NCBI GenBank assembly: GCA_964036045.1
Contig: OZ038384.1
Location: forward strand, 99,001,600-99,065,599
Direction: 5' to 3'
Origin: Eutreptiella sp. 'Long Island Sound 2002'
Taxonomy: Eukaryota > Euglenozoa > Euglenophyceae > Eutreptiales > Eutreptiaceae
Length of the DNA stretch: 64,000 bases
The translations under genes were made by a program, and so were the position numbers. The notes below the pieces were generated by a model, which was not told where the DNA came from, searched no databases, and was given only the letters and a program-made list of their open reading frames with translations. Each line of letters starts with the position of its first letter. The stretch's first letter is position 1. Below, piece by piece: positions 20,498-32,293 of this stretch.

Positions 20498-23400
20498 TTA
20501 CTCAGGGTGGAGTCGAAGGAACTCAAGGTACACAGGATCCTCCTCTAGAGCCTTGCTCGACTCCCAAGACCATGTGTCGTCATCCCATTCACAACGGTAC
20601 AGGAATGTGCGGCGCTTTTTAGATCCCACTCGACGTCTAGCCACAATCTTGACAAGTCGAGGAGATTCTCCAGTTTTGACAGGGGGCATCGGAAACTCCC
20701 ACACCGGCTGTCCCTCTCGATGGACGTAGGGTTTTATGCTGTCTCGATTGAAAACTCGCAACCCATCGAAGGGGGCAGGGATGTCCAGTTTGACATTCTC
20801 GCCCTTGTTCAGTACCTCGAGTATTTTGTAAGGGCCGCACCAGACAACATCGAGTTTCCCTTTATGTCGATATTCAGGCACCAACACCCGGCATCGTTCA
20901 CCGACTTCAGGCACTCGAACGTGTCGGTCCATTTGCAGGACCACATGCATCTGGCGTCGACGTTCCTCGGCAAGCATTGCACGCACAGAATCGAAGGTAC
21001 GTTCTGCTCGTTGCATGTAATCATTCACGGTCGATGGTTCATGTGCATGAGAAGTCATTCGGGGAAAATCCAATGGAAAATGGGGTGTTCATCCTTCATC
21101 TATCTCGAACGGGGATAGTCGAAGACTATTGGATGTCAGGTTGTTGAACTGGATTTCGGCGAACAGGAGGTCGACATCCCACTCGTTGTTGCCGAAGATG
21201 CCGTGTGTACGCAGGCGCTGGAGGATGGACTGATTGCTGCGCTCCGCCAGGCCATTGCCTCGAGGGCGGTGGGCCACTGTTTGATGCATCTCAATCTTGA
21301 AGCACTGGGCCAACTCCTTCCACGCCTGAGACTCGAACAGCTTGTCTCGGTTAGAAACAATTTGTCGAGGGCATCCTTTCAATCGAATAACCTCACGTAG
21401 GAACACATAGATGAGGTCGTCGGCTGTCATATCCTTGCGACAAGGGATGAACATTCCACGCTTGGAGAATCGGTCGACTACAGTCATGATGGCATCATGG
21501 CCCCTTGTGGTCGGCGGCAATCCCGAGACCCAATCGATGGACACACTGTGCCATTTGGTGTCGGGCACCGGCAAGGGTCTTGGGACTCTGGCGGTGTCGA
21601 CTCGTCTTGATTTCGCCGCTTGACAGACATCGCAACTTAGTATGTATCGCTCGACATAGTGTCGTAGGTGTGAACATACATAGTCGCGCTTAATCAGGGC
21701 CATGGTTCGAAGGACTCCTGAGTGGCCATAGAACTCCGACTCGTGATACATAGCCACAATCGACGGAACCAGCGTTCGGGGGACAAGCACACGTTTGCCC
21801 ATCATCGACAAATGGAAGAATTTGCCATCATCGAAGGACAACTTGGCATCTCGAAGCTGGTGTCGTGCCGCAGGGCTTCGAATTGCGACTTCGTAGATGT
21901 GTTTCGTCCGGGGGTCCTCCCGATAGGCTGTCGCCCACACAGCTGTCGAAGTCAAGTCTTTGCACTGATAATGTCGATGTACTCGGCGGTGTGTACCCTT
22001 AAGACTCGAAGGGTACGGCGTGTTCGACCCAACCTTCGGCAAGGGAACCGATTGCAACGTGCCGTCACGGTGACGTCGACAGCGAATCAGTTCCGCCATG
22101 GTCGGTGCGTATCGAAGTTCATTGCCAAAGGTGACTCGAAGGGGGCGATCCATGCTTACATCGGGGAGGTCGTCGGTGTCAGTAGACGTGTCTGGCTCAT
22201 TGCCAGCCTCATCGAGATGCATGTTTGGTTGGTGTGAATTCTCAGCCATGATCTCGTCCGATGGTGCTGGATCCAGTCTCAGGTCCTCCAGCTCCGCAGT
22301 TGTCGCGCTGGACGGTCGCGGCTCCAGGTCCTCCGGCTCGACGGCGGGTTCGGTGTCGAATTGGGGGGCTGGTTCCGCAAGCTCATCTGCGTCAAGTTCC
22401 TTCCCCACGGAGCGTCCGCTTCGTAGTGAAACTTACAGGTGGTCGTACGGCTGGGGCCACACCTCGTCATGAGAGAATGAGTCTTCGAGTACATGTAGGA
22501 ACTCATCGACAGGTTCTCCTTCCGGTGAAGCCCAATCTTCGACCAGGGGAATTGCGAAAGCCCGTGTACGTGTAGCATTTTCGATCTCCATCAACTGCCG
22601 CGAAGTTAGACGAGAGCAGGCATCTGCCGCAGGGTTCTCGAGGCCCGGCACGTACCACAACGTTAGGTTGTATTCCTCGAGGAATTGGGACCATCGTGCT
22701 TGCCGTGGTGTCAGCGGTCGAGGACAGGTCTTGAGATATCGAAGACTTTCGTGGTCAGTGTGCACGTGCACCTGCTGCGGTCCTCGAAGTAGGTGAAACC
22801 ATTGTTTCAAGGCTAATACGATGGCCAACAACTCCTGTTCTCGAATCGGGTATCGAGGTTCGGCAGGCTGCATTTTCCGCGACATGAAGGCAATAGGTCG
22901 AAGATGTCCCTTGTACTTCCCATGCGCACATCGTTGCGCCAGCGTAGCACCCACGCAGTCTTTCGAAGCGTCTGTGTACAGGTGATACGGCTGTCGGGGG
23001 TCGATAGCACTGAGATGTGTCGCGCTGATCATCGCCTGCTTCAGCTTGTCGAAGGAAGCTTGGTGGACGGCTGTCCATTCTCACTCGAAGTCTGCCTTAA
23101 ACATTGCAGTCAGAGGGGCTCCGACAGCTTGGAACCCTTCGACAAACTGCTGGTAAAATCCACACAATCCAATGAACTGTCGACCTTCATGGACTGTAGT
23201 TGGTGGAGGCCAACCTCGAATGACCTTGATCTTTTCGGGGTCCATGTGTACTCCATCTTGGTCGATGATGTATCCGCAGAAGGGCACTGGACTCTGAAAG
23301 AATGTGGATTTATCGATGCAGGGGAAGAGCTGGTGTTCACGGAGTAGTTCATGTACCAGGTCGAGGTGTCGTTGGTGTTCGTCCGCATCCTTCGAGAAGA

Positions 23401-25186
23401 CGAGGATGTCGTCAATGTACACCCATACAAAGATCCCCAAGTGGTCTCGAAGGACATCATTCACGACGCGTTAGAACGTCGACGGTGCATTGCAGAGGCC
23501 AAAGGGCATAACAACCCACTCCAAGGCGCCAAGTTGTGTGTTGAAGGCGGTTTTCTCGATATCTTCGTCTTGAATTCGGATCTGGTGGAACCCACTAACA
23601 AGGTCAATCTTTGAGAATACGGTGGAACCCCCCAGTGTACTCAAGATGGATTGGATCGATGGCAAAGGATATCGATCTCGTACAGTTCGTGTATTCAACG
23701 CTCGGTAGTCGACGCACATACGCCATTTACCATTCGCTTTCTTCACCAGTAGGCAACCCGCTCCGTATGGACTCGAGGATGGTCTGATGCGACCAGATCG
23801 ATGCAACTTGTCCAATTGTCGTCGAAGTTCATCTAGTTGGCTCGGATCCATTCTGTAAGGGTGTACCCACGGTGGATTTTCTTCCGAATCGAGGCGTATT
23901 CGATGATCTCTTCCAGGTCGATGCGGAGGTAGGTCTCCATATTCCGCTTTCTCCCGGTCGTAGAGGTCCGCCCACTTGTGTAATCGACTCGGTAGTTTGC
24001 GTCGGACAGGGTCAAGCCCGTCATCATTGCCATCGCTGGCTTGCATCTTATACATTTCATCGACCGGCACTGCTGGTCGAGGCATGCAACACAGAAATAC
24101 TTGATCTCCCGTGAGATCAGATCGACGGATCTCTCTTTTGAGTTTCGGCAACGAAATGTACTCAATCTCCATATCGCTGCACTCCTCATCGGTGATACCA
24201 TCTTCCGTTTCGGACTCATCGTACGTGTCAGTACTGCGCTGAACGTGTGTCGACGAGTGTAGGTCAGGGTGTTCGTTGGCATGTGGGGTAGGATTCCCAA
24301 CCGGACTCGCTTTCGAGGAACTGGATGAAAGTATCGAAAGAAGGTCCAGCTTTGAAGCTGCTTGAAACTGTAGCTGGGTGGAATGTCGTGATTCGCCAAA
24401 AGACAACCGGTTCGAAATCGAACCATGTTGGATGTCGGCGTATCGCTCCTTCCAGTTGACAGTTGGATTGTAGCTTCGAAGCCATGGTAGTCCAAGCACT
24501 ACATCCGGCAAAATCTCCAAGACCTTGAAGTGATGACGAAATACAAGCTCTCCAACTCGAACATAAGCTCGCGTGTAGTACCGTACTTCGACTTGGACAC
24601 CTCCTGCTGTCAAGACATGTCCAGGGTTTCTCAGTTTATAGAGGGGAAGTCGCGCCCTCTTTGCTGTTTGCATCGACATAAAGTCACTGGTCGCTCCACA
24701 GTCGACCAACAGTTCCACGCTGGAGTCAAAGGAGTCTTCACGACATGCGCAAATGCGCCCTCGAACCGTGAACAGAGACACATGCTCAGGTTGGGTTCCT
24801 TCGACAGTGACACTTCCAAGCGTCGAATTCTTTTCGGGTTTATTGGTGCTGGTGGTGGTGTTCAGCTCTTCTCGAGGACGTCCGCCACGAGGTCTTCGGA
24901 ATTGTTTTCTAGGCCGTTGTAGGCCTTTCTCTGCTCTTGGAGCGGGATCGAAACCGTCCCTTGCCGTCTCGACTTTGATCTCGTTTCGGTGTGTTCGACC
25001 GTGATTCCCTGCGTTCTCGTCCTCGGGATGGCGGTCGACCTTTTGGACAGTCGCGAGCCAAGTGTCCTTGTTCGCCACAATTGTAGCAACGTCTGCTTTC
25101 TCGACCATCTTGGCGTCCGCCATGTTGACGTCCGAACCGTTCACCAATGTAGGCATGTAACTCTTCTCGAAGCTTGGCAATTGCAT
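20498..25186 (-). pseudogene. Element B pol: PR-RT-RNase H-IN-chromodomain with four stops
   Basis: One reverse frame runs from about 25186 to 20498, interrupted by TAA at 23473-23471, TGA at 23083-23081, TAA at 22435-22433 and TGA at 21091-21089. It encodes a protease with DCGA (about residue 133), reverse transcriptase (CVDYRALN, FSKIDLVSGFHQ, then YIDD just after the first stop), RNase H (LYTDASKD near 22985, VHTDHES), an integrase HHCC finger (GHSGVL to CDVCQ), a DDE core (SIDWV, SNRDKLF, LAERSNQS), and a C-terminal chromodomain-like segment (RRTFLYRCEWDDDTWSWE). Each stop is one transition from a plausible sense codon. gag is in another frame, so a frameshift links the two. Confidence 0.8.
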
Positions 25187-26576
25187 CGAGATTCATCGGC
25201 TCTGCCACGGTCGAAGCCGTGGGCGCCGCAGCTGGGGTCGGCATCGGGGTGACGTGTGGCGTTGGCATAGGGTTCGATGGAAACGTGGAAGTCGAAGTAG
25301 GTGGGACCATCATAGGCAGGGGTCTCGACACTGCAGGACCCAGGGTGTGATCTGATGTCGTTCTCGATGCGTTCTGTACTTCTTCCAGTTGATACCCAGC
25401 CGCAATGTAGGCTTCCGCGATGGTCTCTACCAAGGTATCGAATCCAAATGGATTATTACAACGCCATCTCGAACGGACTTCAACGATGTACTGCCGGCGC
25501 ACAGCGTCATTCGACAACCCTTCAACAAATCGACAGCTGACGAGGTAACCCATCTGGAGTTCATTCGTGTTGACCTTCGACTTGATAAGGCATGTACGAA
25601 ATTTTCGAACGTAATCTGCATGTCGGGGAAACTCGCTCTCTTTCAAGCTCAACATTCTCGACAAATACACTGGCTCATGGGATATGCAGTCGAAACGCTG
25701 GCCTAACACACGCATGAGCTCGAACCAGTCGTCCTGTACAACTTTCGTCAGGCTATGAGAGTACTCAGCGGCATCACCATCGAGGAGGAATGACATCGTT
25801 GCTGCCTGATCGACAGGTGAGATGATGTCCGACAAAGTGGAGGCTCGTAATAGATCTTCTTTCCATGTTCGAAATTCTCCACATCCAGGTTTACCCGTGA
25901 ACCTCTTGACCAATTTGTTCAGGCGCTCGACGCGGCGTCCCAAAATCTCCTGCGAAGGAGCACGTTGAACTACGAACTGGGGTAGTAGTTCGAAGGTAGG
26001 CCGCTGTGGGAGTGGTTGTTGTGGAGGCTGAGGTTGGTTCGAATTCGAAGAAGACGGTGGTTGCGGAAACTGTTGTTGTTGTGGTTGCGGAAACTGGATG
26101 TTGTTCGGAGGTGGTGGACTCGAAGTTCGTACAAATTCGTTGAGAAGAGCGTAACATTGCGACAATTCATGTTGTACGCGTCGAAGCTCATTTGCAGCAG
26201 CTTGAGTTGCATTTTCCGTCGAGGACTGCAAGGTATCGATGCGCTGGCCAGTTGCTGCTGTAGCACTTGCTGCTGTTGCCTGCAATACATCGACGCGTTG
26301 TTCAGTTGCTGCGGTAGCACTTGCTGCTGTTGCCTGCAATACATCGATGCGTTGTTCCAATTCGATAACTTTGGCTTGAGTATCTGCAAGCTTCTGCGAA
26401 CAGCTGTGAAGATCACGAGAGAGACATGGAAACCACTCGCTTTCTCGACTAGCGATGCGCTCTGCGATGAACTTCTCTAACGAGGTCGAAAATTCGTGAT
26501 GCAAGGGTGAATCACTTCGAAACAAACTGTCTCTGATGAAATGCAGCATAGCTGCGTCGTCGAAGGGCCGCTCCAT
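24909..26576 (-). CDS. Element B gag with CCHC zinc knuckle
   Basis: The ATG at 26576 opens an intact 555-residue frame. It begins MERPFDDAAMLHFIRD and has a coiled-coil part with near-identical repeats of VDVLQATAASATAATE. A Gln/Pro-rich linker follows, then a capsid-like helical domain from FELLPQFVVQRAP to about residue 420, and the knuckle CYNCGEQGHLARDCP near the C-terminus, followed by an Arg/Ser-rich tail. It overlaps the start of the pol frame by about 280 bp in a different frame. Unlike pol it has no stop. Confidence 0.8.
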   Translation of the reverse strand: MERPFDDAAMLHFIRDSLFRSDSPLHHEFSTSLEKFIAERIASRESEWFPCLSRDLHSCSQKLADTQAKVIELEQRIDVLQATAASATAATEQRVDVLQATAASATAATGQRIDTLQSSTENATQAAANELRRVQHELSQCYALLNEFVRTSSPPPPNNIQFPQPQQQQFPQPPSSSNSNQPQPPQQPLPQRPTFELLPQFVVQRAPSQEILGRRVERLNKLVKRFTGKPGCGEFRTWKEDLLRASTLSDIISPVDQAATMSFLLDGDAAEYSHSLTKVVQDDWFELMRVLGQRFDCISHEPVYLSRMLSLKESEFPRHADYVRKFRTCLIKSKVNTNELQMGYLVSCRFVEGLSNDAVRRQYIVEVRSRWRCNNPFGFDTLVETIAEAYIAAGYQLEEVQNASRTTSDHTLGPAVSRPLPMMVPPTSTSTFPSNPMPTPHVTPMPTPAAAPTASTVAEPMNLDAIAKLREELHAYIGERFGRQHGGRQDGRESRRCYNCGEQGHLARDCPKGRPPSRGRERRESRSNTPKRDQSRDGKGRFRSRSKSRERPTTA

Positions 26577-26650
26577 TGTAGATCGAAGTCCAAATCAAGT
26601 TGACGGCGTTGCGGCGTCGAAGATTGATCTCGAAGATTGATCCTCCCCGC

Positions 26651-26667
26651 CACCTAGCTGGCTACCA
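26651..26667 (-). promoter_or_regulatory. Element B primer-binding site candidate
   Basis: Two bases inside the LTR, the reverse strand reads TGGTAGCCAGCTAGGTG. The initial TGG pairs with a tRNA CCA end; the donor tRNA is not identified. Confidence 0.5.
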
Positions 26668-26669
26668 CT

Positions 26670-26969
26670 TGTTGTGGTTTGTTTCTTGGGAACTCGACTG
26701 CACTCCTGTGCCTCTTTGTTTCTCAAAATCCGAAATCCAAAATCCCAATCGACAAACCTCGCAGGATCTTTAGACGGGGCACCAATAATAACACAATCTC
26801 GAAGACATAAACCCTGTTCAAAGATCGAAGTACCTTACAGCGCTCATTCACAGTTGGCATTCGATGCTTCTTTATTATTCACAGACTGTCAGCGCGATTG
26901 CGACTGCGACTTGCGATTTGCGCGCTGTTGTGCTGCGCTGTTGCGCTGCTGCTGTTCGAAGCCATAACA
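26670..26969 (-). repeat. Element B 5' LTR
   Basis: The 300-bp segment reads TGTTGTGG at its left and CCATAACA at its right, giving TG...CA ends with an imperfect inverted repeat. The right end abuts an in-frame codon of element C. No second copy was found on the left of element B. Confidence 0.7.
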
Positions 26970-29894
26970 CCAGGGTCGACTGCCCTACGTCTTGTTGTAG
27001 ACTATGGTGAGGTCAACAAGAAAACCCAGAACCACTCAGGGAGTATTCCTAACATGGAAAACACCCTGGAGCGTATTGCCAAATGCAGGTATAAGACCAA
27101 AATGGACAAACGCTCTGGCTTCTGGCAGGTTGACCTAACCGCCGCAGCTCAGGAGCTGCTTGCCTTTATAACCCCTAAGGGTCGTGTCTTCAAGTGGAAG
27201 GTTATGCCTTTCGGGGTGGCTAATGCCCCAGCGCTCTTCCAGGAGCTTATGAACAAAATTTTGTACATACTGAGGCGCAGGCCTCTAGTACAAGAGTTGA
27301 TTTCTCGGGGTGCAGAAATGGAGGCTCACATCGACGACGTGAGTTTGGGTACTAATACCAAAGAGGACCACGTCCTTCTCCTCCGTGAATTTTTCATTGT
27401 CTGTCAAGAAAACCATCTCCGAATCAAACTTGAAAAATGCGAGTTTATGAAAGAGGAGATTGAGTATTTGGGTTTCGACGTGGGGTATGGCTGGTGGAAA
27501 CCAGCCGCGTCTAAGATGCAGCCCCTACAGGACATGCAGATTCGCGATGACCCTAAGAAGGGTCTACACGATGTGAGGAGTTTTGTGGGCGCCTGTAATT
27601 TCTATCGGCGTCACATCCACAATTTTACGTACTCCACTGCACCCCTCACTGACCTGATCAAGAAAACTACTCCCTGGAGGTGGACCTCCAGAGAGGAAGA
27701 GTGTTTCCAGGAGTTGAAGAAGAAGATTGCCTCCTCCAACTGCCTGGGAGTGCCCCGCCCTGAGGGCGAGATAGTCCTGATCACTGATGCCAGTGATGTA
27801 GGGGGGGGTGGTACGATCTACCAATGGCAGGAGCTTAACCCCGCTGAACTAACCCACTGCCATTATCGTACTACTGGACTGAACCGTGATGGTTCGTTGA
27901 AACATGACTATCCTACCAGTGAGTGGCGACTGGTGCCACTGGGACACTGGAATTGGAAATGGAACCAAGCGCGTTCCAACTACAGCACCTATGACCAGGA
28001 ACTCCTGGCCGGTATGTTGGTGCTATCGTCACAACCCCGACTTCTGGGATCTAACCCTATTGTCTGGCTGTGTGACCAGGAGCCTGTGAAGTCTTTTCAG
28101 AAGGGCCCACCACCAGAAAAAGCAAAGCTAAAACGGTGGTGGACTTACCCGAGCCAGTTCAGGCTGACAGTGCATCACATCCCCGGGATTCAGAATGAGC
28201 TGTCTGACTATATATCGCGCAACAACTTCGATGCGCTTATTGGTGAGAGCTCTGAGGCGCTCGCCAAAGAGGCTTTCCAGCGTATGGATGTCCAGCTTGA
28301 CCTGTCCATGCGCACTGCTGGAATCCTGGAGGGTTGGAGTCTAACCGACTATCAGTCAGAGTATGAAGAAATTCTCCAAACCCTCAGCACTGGCCTCGAA
28401 CCCCGTGCCATTGACGGGCACCAGTGGTATAAAAACAATCAGTACCTCTTCTACGAGGACCGAATTGTTGTGCCTGAGGCACGACTGGATGGGTGCCTAC
28501 AGTGGTCCCATCTCAGTTCTGGTCACACTGGCGCTAATCGCTCAGTGGACTTCTTCCGTGAGTGTTTCTACTCTAGTCTAACCCTGACTGAACTGAGGTC
28601 GCGTATGCAGACCATTGTGGATGCTTGTGGCTGCCATGCCAGCAAGCAGAGCGACAGTAGGGATAAGGGCCTGATCTCCAGCTTACCCATACCCTATTGT
28701 GCTAACTCTCTTCTCTACGTGGATTACATCCACGGCCTACCACGCTTTGGCGGCTATGATAGTTGCCTCGTGGTCACCTGTGGTCTATCTCGCTTCACCC
28801 GTGTGTTCCCTTGCAATAAGAAAATCACAGGTGAGCAGACTGTAAAAATGTTGGTCGAACAATGGTTCGAACCCTATGGAGCACCTAAGCAGGTGCACTC
28901 TGATGAAGATGTACGCATCCGCAGTGATACTGGGTGGTACAAACGAGTGCTAAATGCCCTCAACGTGGAGGTAACCACAGATGTGCCCTATACTCACACG
29001 TCTAACCCTCTCTGTGAGAGACAGAACCGTGTGGTGGAGCAAAACTTCAGAATCCTGATGAAACAGGAGCGCACCAAGGACTGGGTACGCCTAGTGCCCT
29101 GGGCAGTTCTGTCCATGAACTCGCAGCGGAGCTCTTCTACGGGTTTCACCCCCCACGAACTGTTCCATGGAGGACGACCTGCTTGGTTCTTCAAAACCCC
29201 CTTTCCTGAGGACTTCAAGAGCCCTGTGGGAGATTGGCTGGAACACAAGCAGTCTCTGGCTAACCAGGCTGGTACTAACCTGAGGCACATTCGTGACCGT
29301 GAACAGAGCCGACGGAACCGCCTACGGCGACCTGCCAGCTTCAAGGTTGGTGACCCTGTTTTGGTACACCATTCACGCCTACCCTCCTGGCCACGTAACT
29401 GCCTACAGGACCCTTACTTTGGACCCTATCGTATCATCAGGATAGATGGATCCAGGATCCATGTCAGGTGCAGTCCACGTCTAGGTGGTGAACTGCTGTG
29501 TGCACCTAAGCAGTTGAGGCACTATCACTCCCCTGACGACTTGTCTTGGGATGAGTGGCGCCTCAGCGACAGTGAGATTGAACGTATAGACCTAGAGAAC
29601 GCTGCCAGTCCAGAGGAGGCAGACGAACTCGAAGAGATGACTGCCGATGAGATGGCAGTCGATGGTTACTGCGTGGTTGCAGGTATTGCTCGCCACGAGT
29701 ATAAACAGGGCTGGAAATTCCTAACCCTGTGGGATGGCTATGGGTTGTCTGAGGCAACCCGGGAACCTATGTCAGCCTTCATACAACCAGATGGGAGTAT
29801 CAACCCCATCTTCCGCACTTACCTCGTTGAGAACAACGAGGGGCAGCTCCTAACCCGTGCTGAGACTATGTCCCAGGGTAAGAAGCGAAACTAA
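26970..29894 (+). CDS. Element C pol: RT-RNase H-integrase-chromodomain, 5'-truncated
   Basis: From the element B junction the frame reads PGSTALRLVVDYGEVNKKT and stays open for 974 residues to TAA at 29892. It encodes a gypsy reverse transcriptase lacking its N-terminal fingers, with HIDD where YxDD is usual (about 27330), an RNase H domain (LITDASDVG, STYDQELLAG, WLCDQEP), and an HHCC-like finger (HLSSGHTG to CGCHASK). The integrase core has DDE candidates in YVDYIHG, VHSDEDVR and LCERQNRVVEQ, and a C-terminal chromodomain-like part (YCVVAGIARHEYKQGWKFLTLWDGYG) follows. The 5' portion (gag, protease) is absent beyond element B. The long undamaged frame suggests C is younger than A, or was until B entered it. 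Confidence 0.85.
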   Translation, partial: PGSTALRLVVDYGEVNKKTQNHSGSIPNMENTLERIAKCRYKTKMDKRSGFWQVDLTAAAQELLAFITPKGRVFKWKVMPFGVANAPALFQELMNKILYILRRRPLVQELISRGAEMEAHIDDVSLGTNTKEDHVLLLREFFIVCQENHLRIKLEKCEFMKEEIEYLGFDVGYGWWKPAASKMQPLQDMQIRDDPKKGLHDVRSFVGACNFYRRHIHNFTYSTAPLTDLIKKTTPWRWTSREEECFQELKKKIASSNCLGVPRPEGEIVLITDASDVGGGGTIYQWQELNPAELTHCHYRTTGLNRDGSLKHDYPTSEWRLVPLGHWNWKWNQARSNYSTYDQELLAGMLVLSSQPRLLGSNPIVWLCDQEPVKSFQKGPPPEKAKLKRWWTYPSQFRLTVHHIPGIQNELSDYISRNNFDALIGESSEALAKEAFQRMDVQLDLSMRTAGILEGWSLTDYQSEYEEILQTLSTGLEPRAIDGHQWYKNNQYLFYEDRIVVPEARLDGCLQWSHLSSGHTGANRSVDFFRECFYSSLTLTELRSRMQTIVDACGCHASKQSDSRDKGLISSLPIPYCANSLLYVDYIHGLPRFGGYDSCLVVTCGLSRFTRVFPCNKKITGEQTVKMLVEQWFEPYGAPKQVHSDEDVRIRSDTGWYKRVLNALNVEVTTDVPYTHTSNPLCERQNRVVEQNFRILMKQERTKDWVRLVPWAVLSMNSQRSSSTGFTPHELFHGGRPAWFFKTPFPEDFKSPVGDWLEHKQSLANQAGTNLRHIRDREQSRRNRLRRPASFKVGDPVLVHHSRLPSWPRNCLQDPYFGPYRIIRIDGSRIHVRCSPRLGGELLCAPKQLRHYHSPDDLSWDEWRLSDSEIERIDLENAASPEEADELEEMTADEMAVDGYCVVAGIARHEYKQGWKFLTLWDGYGLSEATREPMSAFIQPDGSINPIFRTYLVENNEGQLLTRAETMSQGKKRN

Positions 29895-32293
29895 TCTCCC
29901 TGTGTCAGTCTACTGACAGGTGCAGTGAGCACTCTTCTGCAGACGTGCCTGTGTATGGGTGTAAGAGCAGTTGTCACAGTTGCCCCGCATTGCATCGCAG
30001 GACAGGACCGTTAGCCCCCCGTGACAACCACTCCCTGGCCGAAGGCCATTGGTTTTTTCACAGACTACTGCTTACTGAGCACTGCACTGACCCTGTCTGT
30101 GCCCTGCAGACCCATGCCTATGGTTTCCAGCGTGAGCCAGGTGGCCGCTTATCAGGATTGCAGCCACCCAGCGAGTGTGTGCCTTGTTGACCATGTGTTG
30201 CATGGGTACTGCCCTAATGTAATGACCTTGGAGAGCCAACGAAGAACGGTGGCTTACTACACCAGGGGGGAATGACAAGCAAGGTGTTATGAGGCAAGGT
30301 GTGACTTCCCTCCTTGGGGACAAGCGAGCCCACAGTTAGGACCCCTGACTGGTCCAGACCCATGGGGTTCTACCCTTCCTTACAGGGTTTACCATACCCC
30401 TAAGTGTGCTACGTATGTCTGTATGTGTCTCACTTCTCTCCCCAGCGTGGCTCCCGGAGACCGGGCTTCGCTGACGTCGGACCGAAGGTCCTAATCAGCT
30501 ACCATTACCACTCCTATGGCGCCCAATTTCTGTGCTGGCGCCTATCCTTGGGGTAGGACGGCAAAAGCCCTACCTACTAAGAGGGGAGGGGTGGCCAAGT
30601 GTGCTAAGGGCATACAAAACGCCCATTTTTGCTACAGGCCAAAAGCTAACGCACTCCCCTGCCCACGAGGAAAAGCACGCGGGACAGGAGACACCACTAC
30701 ACTACACTCACTAACGCCAGCACCGGCCTTCGAAGGCAGGGTGAGCACTCATCACTTGCACTCACCTCCTGCCAGGCCTGCTGACCCTAACCCCTACACA
30801 CGCTACTGGGTGCTGCTATCGAAGTTCACTCAGGCCCTAATGGCCCTCCTGTGAAGAAGACAAGAGAACACAGCGCTCCTAAGCAGCTGTGGCCTAACAG
30901 GGGACGCCACAACGCGTTTCCCCTGCTAGGGCTTGGAGGGAAGGGGTGCTCTCGTTGCGTGCACAGCGCAGATGTCGTTGAAGTCGGACTGCCCTCGCCA
31001 GTACTGGCTGAGGCACAGTGATTTGATTTGTGATCAGCGCCCCTGTTTTGCTGGGGCAGAAAAATGGATAGCCGCCGAAGGCAGCTGCTGCGTGCACCAA
31101 TCACCCTTAACCTCTCCCACCTGTACAACAGAGGCAAATGAAGGGGTGTTTGCGACGGAGGAACCAAGCCACACTCCAGGTATTATACCCTTCTTAGTGT
31201 GACCTATAATACACTGTCCGCAAACACGCTGACGGATCAGCTCCCCTGTCAAGCAAGCAACCTCTAAGAGACTCCTCAGGTTCTCTTAAAGAACGTACCG
31301 AGGAGCCTCTGGGTAACCTAAGCAAGGTTTACGGTGCGCAATTCGCGTGGCCTACCCTTTAATGCATCATGTGCACGCAGGGAAGGGAGGCTGAACCACT
31401 GACTCAACCAGGAGGTGAGCTCCTCCTAGGCTAACCTACCTTACTCACCATGCATCGTGTGAATGCCGAATTGAAACGAACACAAAACAAGCCTAAGCGT
31501 TTTAAGCAACCCTACTTTAACGCCACGGCCGCACACGAACAAACGCTTTCTTTACTTACCTGTGAAGAAGAAAACACGGGTGAATTTGGGATACAGGTAA
31601 AGCGTCACAGCGTGTGGATGCCTCGATTAGGCACATGCATCGCGAGCACAGCGCATATTCTAACCCTACGTGCGCGCTGCGCGCTCCATTCGCATCACAT
31701 ACCTTTCATTCCTATTTTTACCTGTGCAGAGCACGAGAGAAGAACAGACCCCCCAACGAGCACAGCGTTGACAACCCTAACGTTTTGACGAAACAACCAA
31801 CACGAACGCAATGCGTGAGTGTGAGGTGACACTGACATACCTGAGAGATGGGTTGTCGACCTGCTCTGTGGTGTGGGCTGAATTTGAATACTTGACTCTG
31901 AAGTTTATAAAAATTTTGATGCAACTGTGCAAAAATTTCCTTTAAAACTTTAAAAACTACGGCTCATACCTTCTTCTCCAAAAGCCGTTTACGCTTGCGC
32001 AACCCTTTTCTTGGAGTCCGCTTCCTTTGCGCTTGTCTGCGACTTTTAGTTATGTGTAAAAATGACGATTTCCCGCGTGGTTTCGTCGATTTTTAACGAT
32101 TTCACTTGCTAAATCGCAACCCCTTCCGCTAAACCGCAGGAATCACTCCCTGCTGGTTACATTTTCTATTTTTTCCAGCTCCTGGGGGTTTGTGTCCTCC
32201 ATTGGGAGTATTGCTCCGCCCTGGCCCTTGGTCAGGACGTATACTAAAACGCTGTTTATACAGCGATAGCCGTTCGCATTAGAGCGTTCGACT
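29895..32293. other. Region downstream of element C, possible 3' LTR, no gene seen
   Basis: A G-run (AGGGGGGA, 30264-30271) followed by TGACAAGC at 30273 could mark a polypurine tract and LTR start. A second LTR copy is not in the window, so this is unproven. A TGGCGCCCAA word at 30514 resembles a primer-binding site. The rest is non-coding as far as can be seen; open frames are short and of uneven composition. Confidence 0.4.

Larger units (their letters stand above)
20218..26969 (-). mobile_element. Element B: chromodomain-type Ty3/gypsy retrotransposon, reverse strand
   Basis: From right to left: 5' LTR (26670-26969), a primer-site-like TGG sequence, gag (26576-24909), a single pol frame (25186-20498) with protease, reverse transcriptase, RNase H, integrase and chromodomain, and a short 3' ORF. 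Pol carries four in-frame stops. No 3' LTR is present on the left, so that end is truncated or rearranged. The 5' LTR directly abuts codon 26970 of element C pol, which indicates that B integrated into C. Confidence 0.85.

Noticed and set aside
30512-30540. TGGCGCCCAA as a primer-binding site of an element starting here
   Set aside because: It resembles one, but no LTR pair, gag or downstream coding sequence supports an element beginning there.
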